From positions 1 through 37,732 of the IMG/VR virus record IMGVR_UViG_3300044994_000562: a stretch of DNA of 37,732 nt; one strand, written 5' to 3'. Positions 30,530 to 37,732 of the stretch are shown piece after piece. The DNA is from a virus. The notes beneath the pieces are model-generated. The model had not been told where the DNA came from and did not search any database. It saw only the letters and a list, made by a program, of their open reading frames with translations. A program made the translations under genes and the position numbers. Position 1 is the first letter of the stretch, and each line of letters begins with the position of its first letter.

Positions 30530-32320
30530 ATGAGCGCGCTTCTCGGGGAACTCGACTACCTGCGCGGCCTGGCCGGCAAGCTCGCCACGGCCAAGCATGG
30601 CGAAAAGGGCTCGCTCATCCAGGCGGCGTCCGAGTTCCTGCGCTGCTCGCCGCAGGAGGTCTATCGCCGCCTGGAGGACGTGGGTTTCAAGAGCGGCCGC
30701 AAGCCCCGCGCCGATCGCGGCAAGACGGCGGTGACCGAGGAGCTGGCCCGCAAGGCCGCCGGCATGGTGCATGTGGCCATGCGCGCCAACGGCAAGAAGA
30801 CGCTGGCGATCAAGGACGCGCTGGAGATCCTCAAGGAGGACGGCCACGGCGAAGTGGATACCGAAACCGGCGAGATTAAGCCGATCGACGTGTCCGCCAG
30901 CACCCTGTCGCGCGCGATGCGCCGCTACAACTGCCACCCGGAGCAGCTGCGCACCCCCACGGCCCACGTGAGCATGCGCAGCCTGCACCCCAACCACGTG
31001 TGGCAGATCGACGCCTCGGTGTGCGTGCTCTTCTACCTGCCCCGCGGCGGCCTGGCTGTGATGGAGGAGAAGGAGTTCTACAAGAACAAGCCGCAGAACA
31101 TCAAGCGCATCGAGAACGACCGGGTGATCCGCTACGCGGTCACCGACCACTTCAGCAGCGACTTCTACCTGGAATATGTTCTGGGGGCGGAGACCGCCGA
31201 GAACCTCACGCGGGTGTTCCTCAATGCCATCCAGGCGCGCGCCACCGACGATCCCCTCTGCGGCGTGCCCTTCAACCTGATGATGGACCCCGGAAGCGCC
31301 AACACCTCGGGCCTGTTCATGAACCTGCTCGAGCGGCTCAAGGTGAATCCGATCGTGCACCTGCCCGGCGCCGCGCGGGTGACCGGCCAGGTCGAGAAGA
31401 CACACGACATCATCGAGTGCAAGTTCGAGTCGCGCCTGGCTTTCCATCGCGTAGCCGACCTGGCGGAACTCAACGCCCGCGCCACCCAGTGGCGCAAGGT
31501 GTTCAACGCCACGGCCCGTCATAGCCGCCACGGCCTGACCCGAAACGCCATGTGGCTGACGATCAAGGAGGAGCAGCTGCGCAAGGCGCCGCCGCTGGAG
31601 CTGTGCCGCGACCTGGTCACCACCCGGCCGGTGGAGGTCACCGTGCGCGGCGATCTCAAGGTCTCCTACGCCATCAAGGGCTACGGCAGCAACGAGTACG
31701 ACGTGCGCTACATCCCCGGCGTGGTGCCCAAGGCCAAGCTCACCGTGGTGGTCAATCCCTACCGGGCGCCGGCGATCGACGTGCTGGTGCTCGATCAGGA
31801 GGGCAAGGAAGTGGCCTACACGGTGGAGCCGGTGAAGAAGACGGACGGCGCCTTCGACGCGGCTGCTCCGATCATCGGCGCCACCTACCACGCCATGCCG
31901 CAGAGCGTGGTGGACGATGCCCGCAAGGCCGTCATCAAGGACGCCTACGGCGCCGAGAACGAGCGCGAGGTGGACGCCAAGCGCAAGGCCAAGACGCCGG
32001 CCTACGAGGGGCAGATCAACGTCTTCGCCGACGTCGAGAACGCGACCGTGCCGACGTACATGCCCAAGCGCGGCCGGGATCTCGGCATCGACGGCCGCGG
32101 CCGGGAGATCGTGCCGCTCAACCACGTCGACGCCGCCAAGCTGCTCAAGGCCAAGCTGGGCGACGCCTGGACCGCAGACCGCTTCCAGTGGCTGGCACAG
32201 CGCTTCCCCGAGGGCGTTCCCCAAGACCAGCTCGACGCGATCGCCGCCGAGCTTTCCGGCCCCCGCGCGGGCCTCTCAAAGCCGCTCACGCTGGTGCGGG
32301 CGGCGTCAGGAGGTGAGTGA
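30530..32320 (+). CDS. tnpA: DDE transposase A (Mu A / BcepMu TnpA-like)
   Basis: 596 residues. N-terminal DNA-binding region to ~residue 140 (FLRCSPQEVYRRLEDVGFKS), then an integrase core: Asp161 in HVWQIDAS, Asp253 in LMMDPGSAN and Glu289 in TGQVEKTH. Asp253 and Glu289 are separated by 35 residues, the classical DD(35)E spacing. The C-terminal region is basic beta-barrel-like (VEVTVRGDLKVSYAIKGYGS). It catalyses strand transfer for integration and replicative transposition. Shorter than Mu A, closer to the Tn552/TniA-like transposases of BcepMu relatives. It overlaps the ATPase start by one base. Confidence 0.95.
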   Translation: MSALLGELDYLRGLAGKLATAKHGEKGSLIQAASEFLRCSPQEVYRRLEDVGFKSGRKPRADRGKTAVTEELARKAAGMVHVAMRANGKKTLAIKDALEILKEDGHGEVDTETGEIKPIDVSASTLSRAMRRYNCHPEQLRTPTAHVSMRSLHPNHVWQIDASVCVLFYLPRGGLAVMEEKEFYKNKPQNIKRIENDRVIRYAVTDHFSSDFYLEYVLGAETAENLTRVFLNAIQARATDDPLCGVPFNLMMDPGSANTSGLFMNLLERLKVNPIVHLPGAARVTGQVEKTHDIIECKFESRLAFHRVADLAELNARATQWRKVFNATARHSRHGLTRNAMWLTIKEEQLRKAPPLELCRDLVTTRPVEVTVRGDLKVSYAIKGYGSNEYDVRYIPGVVPKAKLTVVVNPYRAPAIDVLVLDQEGKEVAYTVEPVKKTDGAFDAAAPIIGATYHAMPQSVVDDARKAVIKDAYGAENEREVDAKRKAKTPAYEGQINVFADVENATVPTYMPKRGRDLGIDGRGREIVPLNHVDAAKLLKAKLGDAWTADRFQWLAQRFPEGVPQDQLDAIAAELSGPRAGLSKPLTLVRAASGGE

Positions 32321-33639
32321 TGCTGAAACTGAAGAATGTCCTCAAGAGGCTCGGCTGCAAGCAAGCCGACCTGGCCAAGGCGCTCAAGGTGTCGCCGGCC
32401 ACGGTGGCGCAATTGGTCAACCACAGCGAGTGGCCGCTGAGTCTCGACCGCAGCGCGCTGGAGGAGGGTATTCGCGCCTTTCTCACGGCGGCCGGCGCCG
32501 AGGAGGCCGAACTGGCCACGGCCTTCGAGGAAGTCGATCAGATGGATCTGCGGGAGCGCGTGCGCGCATTTCTCGCGGACATCGGTGCCACGCCGGCCGA
32601 TCTGGCCGGCGTTCTTGAAGAAGTGAGCGAGCCGCGCGCCAACGCAGCCCGCTCGGTCTCCCCGTCGAAAACGAGCGCCAGCGAAGTTTCGGCGTCAGCC
32701 AAAACTCAACCCGATCTCAACCAGGAGGACTCCATGCTACTCCGTAAGCAGACCCTGTTTCCAGCCGCCCGCAAGCACTTCGGCCTGTTCCGCGACCCGT
32801 TCGCCGAGGACGCCATCCAGTCCCACGAGGACATGTACGTGAGCCCCGACATCCGCTACGTGCGGGAGGCGATGCTCCAGACCGCCAAGTTCGGCGGACT
32901 GCTCGCCGTGGTGGCCGAGTCCGGCGCCGGCAAGACGACGCTGATGCGCGACCTGGAAGACCGCATCGTGCGCGAGAACCAGCAGATCGTGCTGATCAAG
33001 CCCTACGTGCTCGGCATGGAGGACAACGATCAGAAGGGCAAGACCCTCAAGGCCACCCACATCGCCGAGGCGATCATGGCCACCGTCGCGCCCCTGGAGC
33101 GCCCGAAGAGCAGCCCCGAGGCGCGCTTCCGCCAACTGCACCAGGTGCTGCGCGAGTCTCACGCTGCCGGCTACCGCCACTGCCTGGTGATCGACGAGGC
33201 CCACGCGCTGCCGATCCCGACGATCAAGCACCTCAAGCGCTTCTTCGAGCTGGAGATGGGCTTCAAGAAGCTGCTCTCGATCATCCTGATCGGCCAGCCG
33301 GAACTGAAGGCCAAGCTCTCCGAGCGCAACCAGGACGTGCGCGAGGTGGTGCAGCGCTGTGAGATGGTCGAGCTGGCGCCGCTCGACGGCGGTCGCCTGG
33401 AGGAGTACCTCAAGTTCAAGTTCGACCGCCTGGGCAAGCCGGTGGGCGAGGTGATCGATACCAGCGGCGTCGAGGCCCTGCGCGCCAAGCTGACCGTCGC
33501 TACCCCCCGCCGCGACCGGCCGGAAACGGTGTCGCTGCTGTATCCCCTGGCCGTGGGCAACCTGCTCACTGCCTGCATGAACCTCGCCGCCGAGATCGGC
33601 GTGCCGGTGGTGAATGCCGACGTGGTCAAAGGGGTGTGA
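32320..33639 (+). CDS. tnpB: Transposition AAA+ ATPase B (MuB / TniB-like) with N-terminal HTH
   Basis: 439 residues from ATG 32320 (AGGAGGT five bases upstream; a GTG at 32317 is less likely). Residues 1-45 form an HTH (GCKQADLAKALKVSPATVAQ). A linker precedes the AAA+ domain: Walker A ESGAGKTT near 200-207, Walker B LVIDEAHAL with Asp292-Glu293. It selects target DNA and activates the transposase. An internal in-frame ATG (32734, residue 139) with a near-perfect AGGAGGA site could yield a 301-residue ATPase lacking the HTH. Confidence 0.93.
   Translation: MLKLKNVLKRLGCKQADLAKALKVSPATVAQLVNHSEWPLSLDRSALEEGIRAFLTAAGAEEAELATAFEEVDQMDLRERVRAFLADIGATPADLAGVLEEVSEPRANAARSVSPSKTSASEVSASAKTQPDLNQEDSMLLRKQTLFPAARKHFGLFRDPFAEDAIQSHEDMYVSPDIRYVREAMLQTAKFGGLLAVVAESGAGKTTLMRDLEDRIVRENQQIVLIKPYVLGMEDNDQKGKTLKATHIAEAIMATVAPLERPKSSPEARFRQLHQVLRESHAAGYRHCLVIDEAHALPIPTIKHLKRFFELEMGFKKLLSIILIGQPELKAKLSERNQDVREVVQRCEMVELAPLDGGRLEEYLKFKFDRLGKPVGEVIDTSGVEALRAKLTVATPRRDRPETVSLLYPLAVGNLLTACMNLAAEIGVPVVNADVVKGV
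32722..32736 (+). promoter_or_regulatory. Internal ribosome binding site in ATPase gene
   Basis: AGGAGGA followed by ATG 32734 in the ATPase frame, at the join between the HTH/linker part and the AAA+ core. It is as strong as the site of the full-length start. Confidence 0.5.
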
Positions 33640-33640
33640 C

Positions 33641-33982
33641 ATGGGCGCCCTGCTGCAAATGATCAACCACGGCGCCGCGGCTCCCCAGGTCGCCCAGCAG
33701 GTGGCCGTGCAGCACGAGCCGCGCGTCTTCAACGCCTCGTTCCTGGAGCGCCTGGCGCAGCTCAACTCGGCCTCCCGCGAGCTGCGCCGCATGGGTCTGC
33801 ACGTGGTCTGGAGCCGCCTCGCCGGCCCGCGGCCGCAGGCCCACATCCAGCGCAACGCCAATGAGTCGCTGAAGTGCCTGCTGGACCGCATGGGGTCGCT
33901 CACCTTCCGCAAGCAGGACGGCTGCACCCTGGTGTCGGGCGTGTTCGAGGGCGTGACCGTGAGTTGGGTGGAGCCGGCATGA
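33641..33982 (+). CDS. Small early protein after ATPase
   Basis: 113 residues: ASFLERLAQLNSASRELRRM, GLHVVWSRLAGPRPQAHIQR and VSGVFEGVTVSWVEPA. I do not recognise the family. It starts two bases after the ATPase stop and overlaps the next gene by four. Early co-transcription suggests a replication or regulation accessory. Confidence 0.72.
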   Translation: MGALLQMINHGAAAPQVAQQVAVQHEPRVFNASFLERLAQLNSASRELRRMGLHVVWSRLAGPRPQAHIQRNANESLKCLLDRMGSLTFRKQDGCTLVSGVFEGVTVSWVEPA

Positions 33983-34263
33983 ACGGACCGACCATCACGA
34001 TGGCCCCGACGATGGCCAACCCGGAGGCGTTCGACAGCGTGCCCGAGCTGCGCGAGGAGTTGCACCGTGCCAACGGCCAGATCCTCAAGCTCTCCGAGCA
34101 GCTGCACCGACTCACTTGCGTCACCCAGGACGTGAGCGAGTGCCTCGCACGCCTGGTGGTGGCGCACATGGAAGGCAGGGGCGACGTTGTTGCGCGGGAG
34201 CTGGATACGATCGTCGCCCGCCACGTCGTGGTGACAGGCAAGCCGAAGGGAGGGATGCACTGA
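33979..34263 (+). CDS. Small coiled-coil early protein
   Basis: 94 residues with a central helix ELREELHRANGQILKLSEQL predicted to be a coiled coil. It overlaps both neighbours (ATGA upstream, one base downstream), indicating tight translational coupling. No family or function recognised. Confidence 0.68.
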   Translation: MNGPTITMAPTMANPEAFDSVPELREELHRANGQILKLSEQLHRLTCVTQDVSECLARLVVAHMEGRGDVVARELDTIVARHVVVTGKPKGGMH

Positions 34264-34742
34264 TGCGCACCCGCTGCCCGAGCTGCGGCGCCACGCTCTC
34301 CCTCGACGCGCTGATCGCCCACGATGCGGCGCGCGAGGCCCTGGCGGCCGTGTTCAAGCTCTCCGGCCCCCTCGGCGCGGCGGTGATCCGCTATCTGGCG
34401 CTGTTCCGGCCCGAGACGCGGGAGCTGACGATGGACCGGGTGGCGAAGCTGCTCAACGAGATCCTGCCCGACCTGCAGGCGTGCCGCATCAGCCGCAACG
34501 GCCAGGTGTGCGACGCGCCGGCCGAGGCGTGGATCTGGGCGATCGAGCAGGCCCTGCAGGCGCGCGACCACGGCCGCCTCACCCTGCCGCTCAAGTCCCA
34601 CGGCTGGCTCTACGAGGTGATCAGCAACTGGCGGCCGCAGGCCGGCCAGGTGGTGGCCGCCGGCGATGCCCGCCAGTCGCTGGCGAAGCCCTCAAAGACG
34701 CTGTCGGCGATCGCCGCCCTGGAGGAGCGGGCGCGTGGCTGA
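34263..34742 (+). CDS. Early zinc-ribbon-like protein
   Basis: 159 residues from ATG 34263. N-terminal CPSCGATLS is half of a zinc ribbon; a second cysteine pair (CRISRNGQVC, near residues 77-86) could complete it. The rest is helical and Trp-rich. It resembles small proteins in the early operon of BcepMu-like phages. A DNA-binding accessory role is plausible but unproven. Confidence 0.7.
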   Translation: MRTRCPSCGATLSLDALIAHDAAREALAAVFKLSGPLGAAVIRYLALFRPETRELTMDRVAKLLNEILPDLQACRISRNGQVCDAPAEAWIWAIEQALQARDHGRLTLPLKSHGWLYEVISNWRPQAGQVVAAGDARQSLAKPSKTLSAIAALEERARG

Positions 34743-35124
34743 GAAGTGGCTGGAACGGGAGATCGCCCGCGGGCTGCAGGGGCTGCTCGCACTGCGCCTG
34801 CTCGGCTCCCCGGCCGAGGACAGCATCGAGCTGACCCTTGACGTGTGGCTGGCGGCGCTGGAGGGCGCCTCGGTGGGCTGGGCCGAGCACCTGGACGCCG
34901 ACCGGGTACGCCAGGGCTTCCGCACCTTGTTCCGCATCTGCGATCGCTGGCCGGCGCCCCGCCAGCTGCTAGACAACCTGCCGGCCCGGCCCCAGCCGCC
35001 GCCGGCGCTTCCGCCGCCTCGGATCACGCCCGAGCAGCGGCAGAAGAACCTGGCCAGGCTGCGCGAAATCTCCGCAATGCTGGCCCGAAGCAAACGGATG
35101 TTCAACGAAGGAGGTGAAGCATGA
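34735..35124 (+). CDS. Early protein of unknown function
   Basis: 129 residues from GTG 34735, which has GGAGGAG seven bases upstream; no ATG near the conserved-looking start is in frame with such a site. AEKWLEREIARGLQGLLALR leads to a helical core, a Pro-rich stretch (ARPQPPPALPPPRITPEQRQ) and a basic helix. The layout resembles a primosome-helper or loader protein, but no family is identified. It overlaps the previous and next genes. Confidence 0.68.
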   Translation: MAEKWLEREIARGLQGLLALRLLGSPAEDSIELTLDVWLAALEGASVGWAEHLDADRVRQGFRTLFRICDRWPAPRQLLDNLPARPQPPPALPPPRITPEQRQKNLARLREISAMLARSKRMFNEGGEA

Positions 35125-35732
35125 GTGCAATACCACAAGGATTCTGGCAGGACGCGAAAGGCTGCCTGGTGCCGGAGTCCATGATCAAACCCATCGACCG
35201 CGCCCGCGACGAGCTGGTGCGCGACCTGGGCGACCGCGCCAAGCAGATGAGCAAGCTGCTGCGTGAGTTCAAGGACCGCGTGTTCCAGGACATCGACGCT
35301 TTTGTCGAGCTGTCGGCCGAGCAGTACGAGGTCAAGCTGGGCGGCAAGAAAGGCAACCTCACGCTGTACAGCTTCGACGGTGCGCTCAAAGTGCAGGTGG
35401 CGATCGCTGAGCACATGGTGTTCGACGAGCGCCTGCAAGCGGCCAAGCAGCTGATCGACGAGTGCATCCTAAAGTGGTCCGAGGGGAGCCGGGACGAGAT
35501 CAAGGTGCTGGTGCAGGCGGCTTTCCAGACCGACAAGGAAGGCAAGATCAACACCGGGCGAGTGCTGGCCCTGCGCCGTCTCGATATCCGCGACGAGAAG
35601 TGGCAGAAGGCCATGCAGGCGATCGGCGAGAGCCTGCAGGTGGTCGGCAGCAAAGAGTACGTGCGCTTCTACGAGCGCATCGGCGACTCCGATCAGTACC
35701 AGCCGATCAGCCTGGACATCGCGGCGGTGTGA
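35121..35732 (+). CDS. DUF3164 family protein
   Basis: 203-residue DUF3164 protein, a family common in the early operon of Mu-like phages. Signature pieces are GFWQDAKGCLVPESMIKPID at the N-terminus, VELSAEQYEVKLGGKKGNLT near residues 55-74 and KINTGRVLALRRLDIRDEKW near residues 141-160. Function unknown. The start overlaps the upstream stop with an AAGGAGG site. Confidence 0.92.
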   Translation: MSAIPQGFWQDAKGCLVPESMIKPIDRARDELVRDLGDRAKQMSKLLREFKDRVFQDIDAFVELSAEQYEVKLGGKKGNLTLYSFDGALKVQVAIAEHMVFDERLQAAKQLIDECILKWSEGSRDEIKVLVQAAFQTDKEGKINTGRVLALRRLDIRDEKWQKAMQAIGESLQVVGSKEYVRFYERIGDSDQYQPISLDIAAV

Positions 35733-35733
35733 C

Positions 35734-35946
35734 ATGGCCAAGACCACCGGAACCGTTACCGTGAAGCGCAGCCGCAATGGCACCACGATCCGCGCGACGG
35801 GGGCAGCTGCCCAGGCGCTCTTCGATGCGATGGTGAGGTCTGCCGAGCAGGCTGCGGCGCCACTCCGCAATGTGGCGCCGGCGCCGGCCGGCGACTCGCC
35901 CGCTACTACCGATTCCCAACCCGCTGCGGTTTCGCAGCACTCCTGA
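35734..35946 (+). CDS. Small early protein, low complexity
   Basis: 70 residues: a short basic beta-like start (TGTVTVKRSRNGTTIRATG), a helix, then an Ala/Pro-rich tail. It begins one base after the DUF3164 stop. Likely real by position and codon bias. Function unknown. Confidence 0.6.
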   Translation: MAKTTGTVTVKRSRNGTTIRATGAAAQALFDAMVRSAEQAAAPLRNVAPAPAGDSPATTDSQPAAVSQHS

Positions 35947-35957
35947 AAGGCAAAACG

Positions 35958-36233
35958 ATGACCAAGCAAGACCTGATCCGTCTGATGGCTGAAAACTCCG
36001 ACCTGAGCGTGAAGCAATGCGACCAGGCGCTCAATGCCCTGGGCAACGTAGTCCGCGACACGCTCAAGACCGGCGGCGAGGTATCCCTGCCGGACATCGG
36101 CAAGTTCTCGGTCGCCGGGCGTGCGGCCCGCGCCGGGCGCAACCCGAAGACCGGGGAAGCCATCCAGATCCCGGCGAAGCGCGTTCCGGCATTCAGCGCC
36201 GCCAAGGCTCTGAAGGACGTGGTGGCGGCCTAA
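35958..36233 (+). CDS. HU-family DNA-bending protein
   Basis: 91 residues, the normal HU/IHF length. Family features: MTKQDLIRLMAENSDLSVKQ, LPDIGKFSVAGRAARAGRNP (arm with GRNPKTGE), and IPAKRVPAFSAAKALKDVV. Mu transposition depends on host HU and IHF; this phage carries its own copy beside gemA. It could bend the phage ends or an enhancer for transpososome assembly. Confidence 0.93.
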   Translation: MTKQDLIRLMAENSDLSVKQCDQALNALGNVVRDTLKTGGEVSLPDIGKFSVAGRAARAGRNPKTGEAIQIPAKRVPAFSAAKALKDVVAA

Positions 36234-36244
36234 ACCACCGCCTC

Positions 36245-36268
36245 AAGCCGCTCGCGTGCGGGCGGCTT
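36245..36268. other. Short hairpin between HU and gemA
   Basis: AAGCCGC (36245-36251) and GCGGCTT (36262-36268) form a seven-base stem with a ten-base loop and no T run. It may modulate read-through or mRNA stability. Confidence 0.35.
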
Positions 36269-36295
36269 CGGGAGATGGTTTGACCAGGAGAATAC

Positions 36296-36922
36296 ATGCC
36301 GGCCCCGCATAAGAGCACCGACAACCGCCAGCACCTCATCCGCTTGATCCACGTGGCCAAGCGAGATTTGCGCATGGCCGAGGACGTCTATCGCGCCACC
36401 CTGCAGCGCATTGGAGGCAAGGAATCGGCCGCCGATCTGTCCATTCCAAAGCTGGAGGCGGTCTTGGAACACATGAAGCGGTGCGGCTTCAAGGTGCGTT
36501 CCAAGGCCAAGCCGGCGCCGGCCAAGGCGAAGCCTTCGCGGCCGCTGGCGCGCGACCCGGAGAGCAAGAAGATTCGGGCGCTGTGGCTGTTCCTTCACCA
36601 GCTCGGCGTGGTCAAGAACCCGTCAGAGGAGGCTCTGGCCGCCTACGTGAAGCGGCTCACCGGCGTGGATGCTCTCCAGTGGATCGACGGCGAGCAGGCC
36701 GAGAAGCTGATCGAGACCATGAAGAAGTGGGCCATGCGCTTCCTGCCCCAGGCCGTCGAGGATCTGGCGAAGGAGGCGGCGGCGCTGCCCCTGTCGGACC
36801 TGCAACGAGCCCAGCTCAATACGGTGCTGAGCCGGGCATTCCAGCGGCGCACTTTCGACCCGATGCAGTACGCCTGGGAGAGTCTGAACGAAGTAATCAA
36901 GAAAGCGAGGGGGGCACTATGA
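36296..36922 (+). CDS. gemA: GemA / gp16-like regulatory protein (DUF1018)
   Basis: 208 residues of the GemA family: IRLIHVAKRDLRMAEDVYRA near residues 13-32, LQRIGGKESAADLSIPKLEA, and KIRALWLFLHQLGVVKNPSE after a Lys/Pro/Ala linker. In Mu, GemA modulates host gene expression and DNA supercoiling. The CAGGAG site precedes ATG 36296, and the stop overlaps the Mor-type start (ATGA). Confidence 0.92.
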   Translation: MPAPHKSTDNRQHLIRLIHVAKRDLRMAEDVYRATLQRIGGKESAADLSIPKLEAVLEHMKRCGFKVRSKAKPAPAKAKPSRPLARDPESKKIRALWLFLHQLGVVKNPSEEALAAYVKRLTGVDALQWIDGEQAEKLIETMKKWAMRFLPQAVEDLAKEAAALPLSDLQRAQLNTVLSRAFQRRTFDPMQYAWESLNEVIKKARGAL

Positions 36923-37278
36923 GCAAGGAATTCCGCAGCAAGGGGCCGGAGCTGCTGCTCGATCTGGCCCAGCACATTGCCAATGCACTGACCGAACTGG
37001 CCGGCATGGACCAGGACCAGGCCGAGCAGCTCGGCCGCGAGATCGCCGACCGGATGGCTGCCCACTGGGGTGGCCAGAACATCTATTTCCCGATGGGACT
37101 CTCGTTCAGGCTGTCCCAGCGAGACCGGGCGATCTACCACGAGTTCAACGGCCACAACCACAGCGACCTGGCGCGCAAGTACCGGGTGTCGCTCCAGTGG
37201 ATCTACAAGATCGTCAAGGCCGTCCGCGCCGAGGAGATCGCCCAGCGCCAGGGCGACATGTTCGCCGCCGCCGAGTAG
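36919..37278 (+). CDS. mor: Mor-type middle/late transcription activator
   Basis: 119 residues of the Mor/C family. Helical dimerisation region to ~50, the conserved strand QNIYFPMG (53-60), then a HTH around residues 80-101 (NHSDLARKYRVSLQWIYKIV). Mor and C of Mu bind dyads near -43 and recruit polymerase to weak promoters. Only one such gene is present, so it probably acts directly on the four late promoters of this element. It is the last early gene and is followed by a terminator. Confidence 0.93.
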   Translation: MSKEFRSKGPELLLDLAQHIANALTELAGMDQDQAEQLGREIADRMAAHWGGQNIYFPMGLSFRLSQRDRAIYHEFNGHNHSDLARKYRVSLQWIYKIVKAVRAEEIAQRQGDMFAAAE

Positions 37279-37304
37279 AAACGGGCCGATCGTGGCCCGT
37301 TTCT
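37277..37304 (+). terminator. Terminator after mor
   Basis: Perfect 11-bp stem AGAAACGGGCC-GATCGT-GGCCCGTTTCT overlapping the mor stop, followed by a T-rich stretch (GATTTG). It closes the early operon before the phage end. Confidence 0.75.
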
Positions 37305-37419
37305 GATTTGCACCATTCGCAAGGGTCTTTCAATCGACCCTTCCCGTTTCCTCCCGTATCATCCCCGTTCATCCCGATTTATCTCGGTTCTCCTTGGGGA
37401 TTTATCTCTCTCGTCTTCA
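37305..37419. mobile_element. Right end of the Mu-like prophage
   Basis: Non-coding terminal region. Read inward from the host junction it begins TGAAGACGAGAGAGATAAAT, so the element ends in 5'-TG like other Mu-type elements. Two copies of GATTTATCTC (37376-37385 and 37399-37408) lie 23 bp apart, with further ATCCC(C/G)-type repeats inward (37358-37375). These are probable transposase binding sites. A 7-bp inverted repeat AAGGGTC/GACCCTT lies at 37321-37342. Confidence 0.8.
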
Positions 37420-37732
37420 GGCTGGGGCCTTCAGCGGCGCCCTTGTTGGCCGCCTCCATGATGCCAGGGCCACCGCCCGAAATGACGGCAAAGCCGGCTT
37501 CCGAGAACAGCCGCGCCACCTCGACCGTCAGCTCGTAGCGCGGATGTCCTGCCGGAATGCGCGCGCTGCCGAAGATGCTCACGGCGGGCCGAATCTGCGA
37601 GAGTTTCTCGGTGGCTTCGATAAACTCCGACATGATGCCTAGCACGTGCCAGGACTCGCGTGCCTTGGTGGCTGTGGCCCGCTCGATGCTCACCACATCG
37701 CGCAGGCCGGGTATCCGCTTGCTGTTGCCCAT
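37420..37732 (-). pseudogene. Host LOG-family phosphoribohydrolase gene, interrupted by prophage
   Basis: First ~104 codons of a TIGR00730/LOG-family gene: AVSIFGSARIPAGHPRYELT and VISGGGPGIMEAANKGAAEG. LOG enzymes cleave nucleotide 5'-monophosphates at the N-glycosidic bond. The catalytic PGGxGT motif, which should follow, is missing because the phage end begins after GPSL. The frame runs 12 more codons into phage DNA and stops at 37379. The 3' part should lie beyond the left end of the prophage, outside this window. Confidence 0.85.

Noticed and set aside
29372-32224. Very long leftward reading frame (about 950 codons) opposite the transposase region.
   Set aside because: High G+C with strong codon bias opens the antisense frame; the transposase and upstream gene on the plus strand are unmistakable.
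36245-36268. Hairpin between HU and gemA as a true terminator.
   Set aside because: It lacks a T run, and gemA and mor downstream need the same early transcript; listed only as a hairpin.
37321-37345. A fifth late-promoter-like sequence near the right end (GTCGATTGAAAGACC on the minus strand, one mismatch to the protease promoter).
   Set aside because: Both half sites of the dyad are altered, there is no clear -10 at the right distance, and no leftward gene follows; it would read into the mor terminator.

Overview
The window is almost entirely one Mu-like transposable prophage with P2-like tail genes, in a G+C-rich host that is probably a betaproteobacterium (Rhodocyclales or Burkholderiales). 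This rests on codon bias toward GCC/CTG/GGC, the style of the phage proteins, and the interrupted host LOG-family gene. The prophage right end is at about 37419. The left end lies outside the window, because position 1 is the stop codon of the last late gene.

The layout is the inverted BcepMu type, not the classical Mu order. The lysogeny/lysis switch sits inside the element at about 26.7-27.9 kb. Early genes run rightward from a TTGACA/CATAAT promoter whose spacer holds a perfect 16-bp operator: Ner-like protein, small regulators, the DD(35)E transposase, the AAA+ ATPase, several small genes, DUF3164, HU, GemA and the Mor-type activator, then a terminator and the phage end. The leftward lysogeny operon carries the repressor, a partner protein sharing a glycine-rich motif with it, and possibly a membrane moron.

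Late genes run leftward in four blocks: (1) holin, endolysin, Rz/Rz1, DksA-like zinc finger, Mu gp25-gp29-like packaging genes, head morphogenesis F and G; (2) protease/scaffold, capsid, decoration, an Acb2-like anti-CBASS candidate, neck and completion genes, tail sheath and tube; (3) tail chaperone with frameshift, tape measure, U, X, D, V; (4) W, J, I, fibre, a papain-like hydrolase and a Dam methylase. Each block starts at a promoter with a TTAA-N6-TTAA-like dyad (one or both half sites intact) centred 33 bp upstream of a weak -10. This fits activation by the Mor-type protein. In three of the four the predicted first transcribed base is the A of an ATG.

Other points of interest are a ~100-bp 'leader cassette' placed twice at ATGA gene junctions, a related repeat inside the protease/scaffold linker, an antisense membrane-protein gene in the tail operon, and a second antisense gene inside the early operon. 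The right end interrupts a host LOG-family nucleotide phosphoribohydrolase gene.
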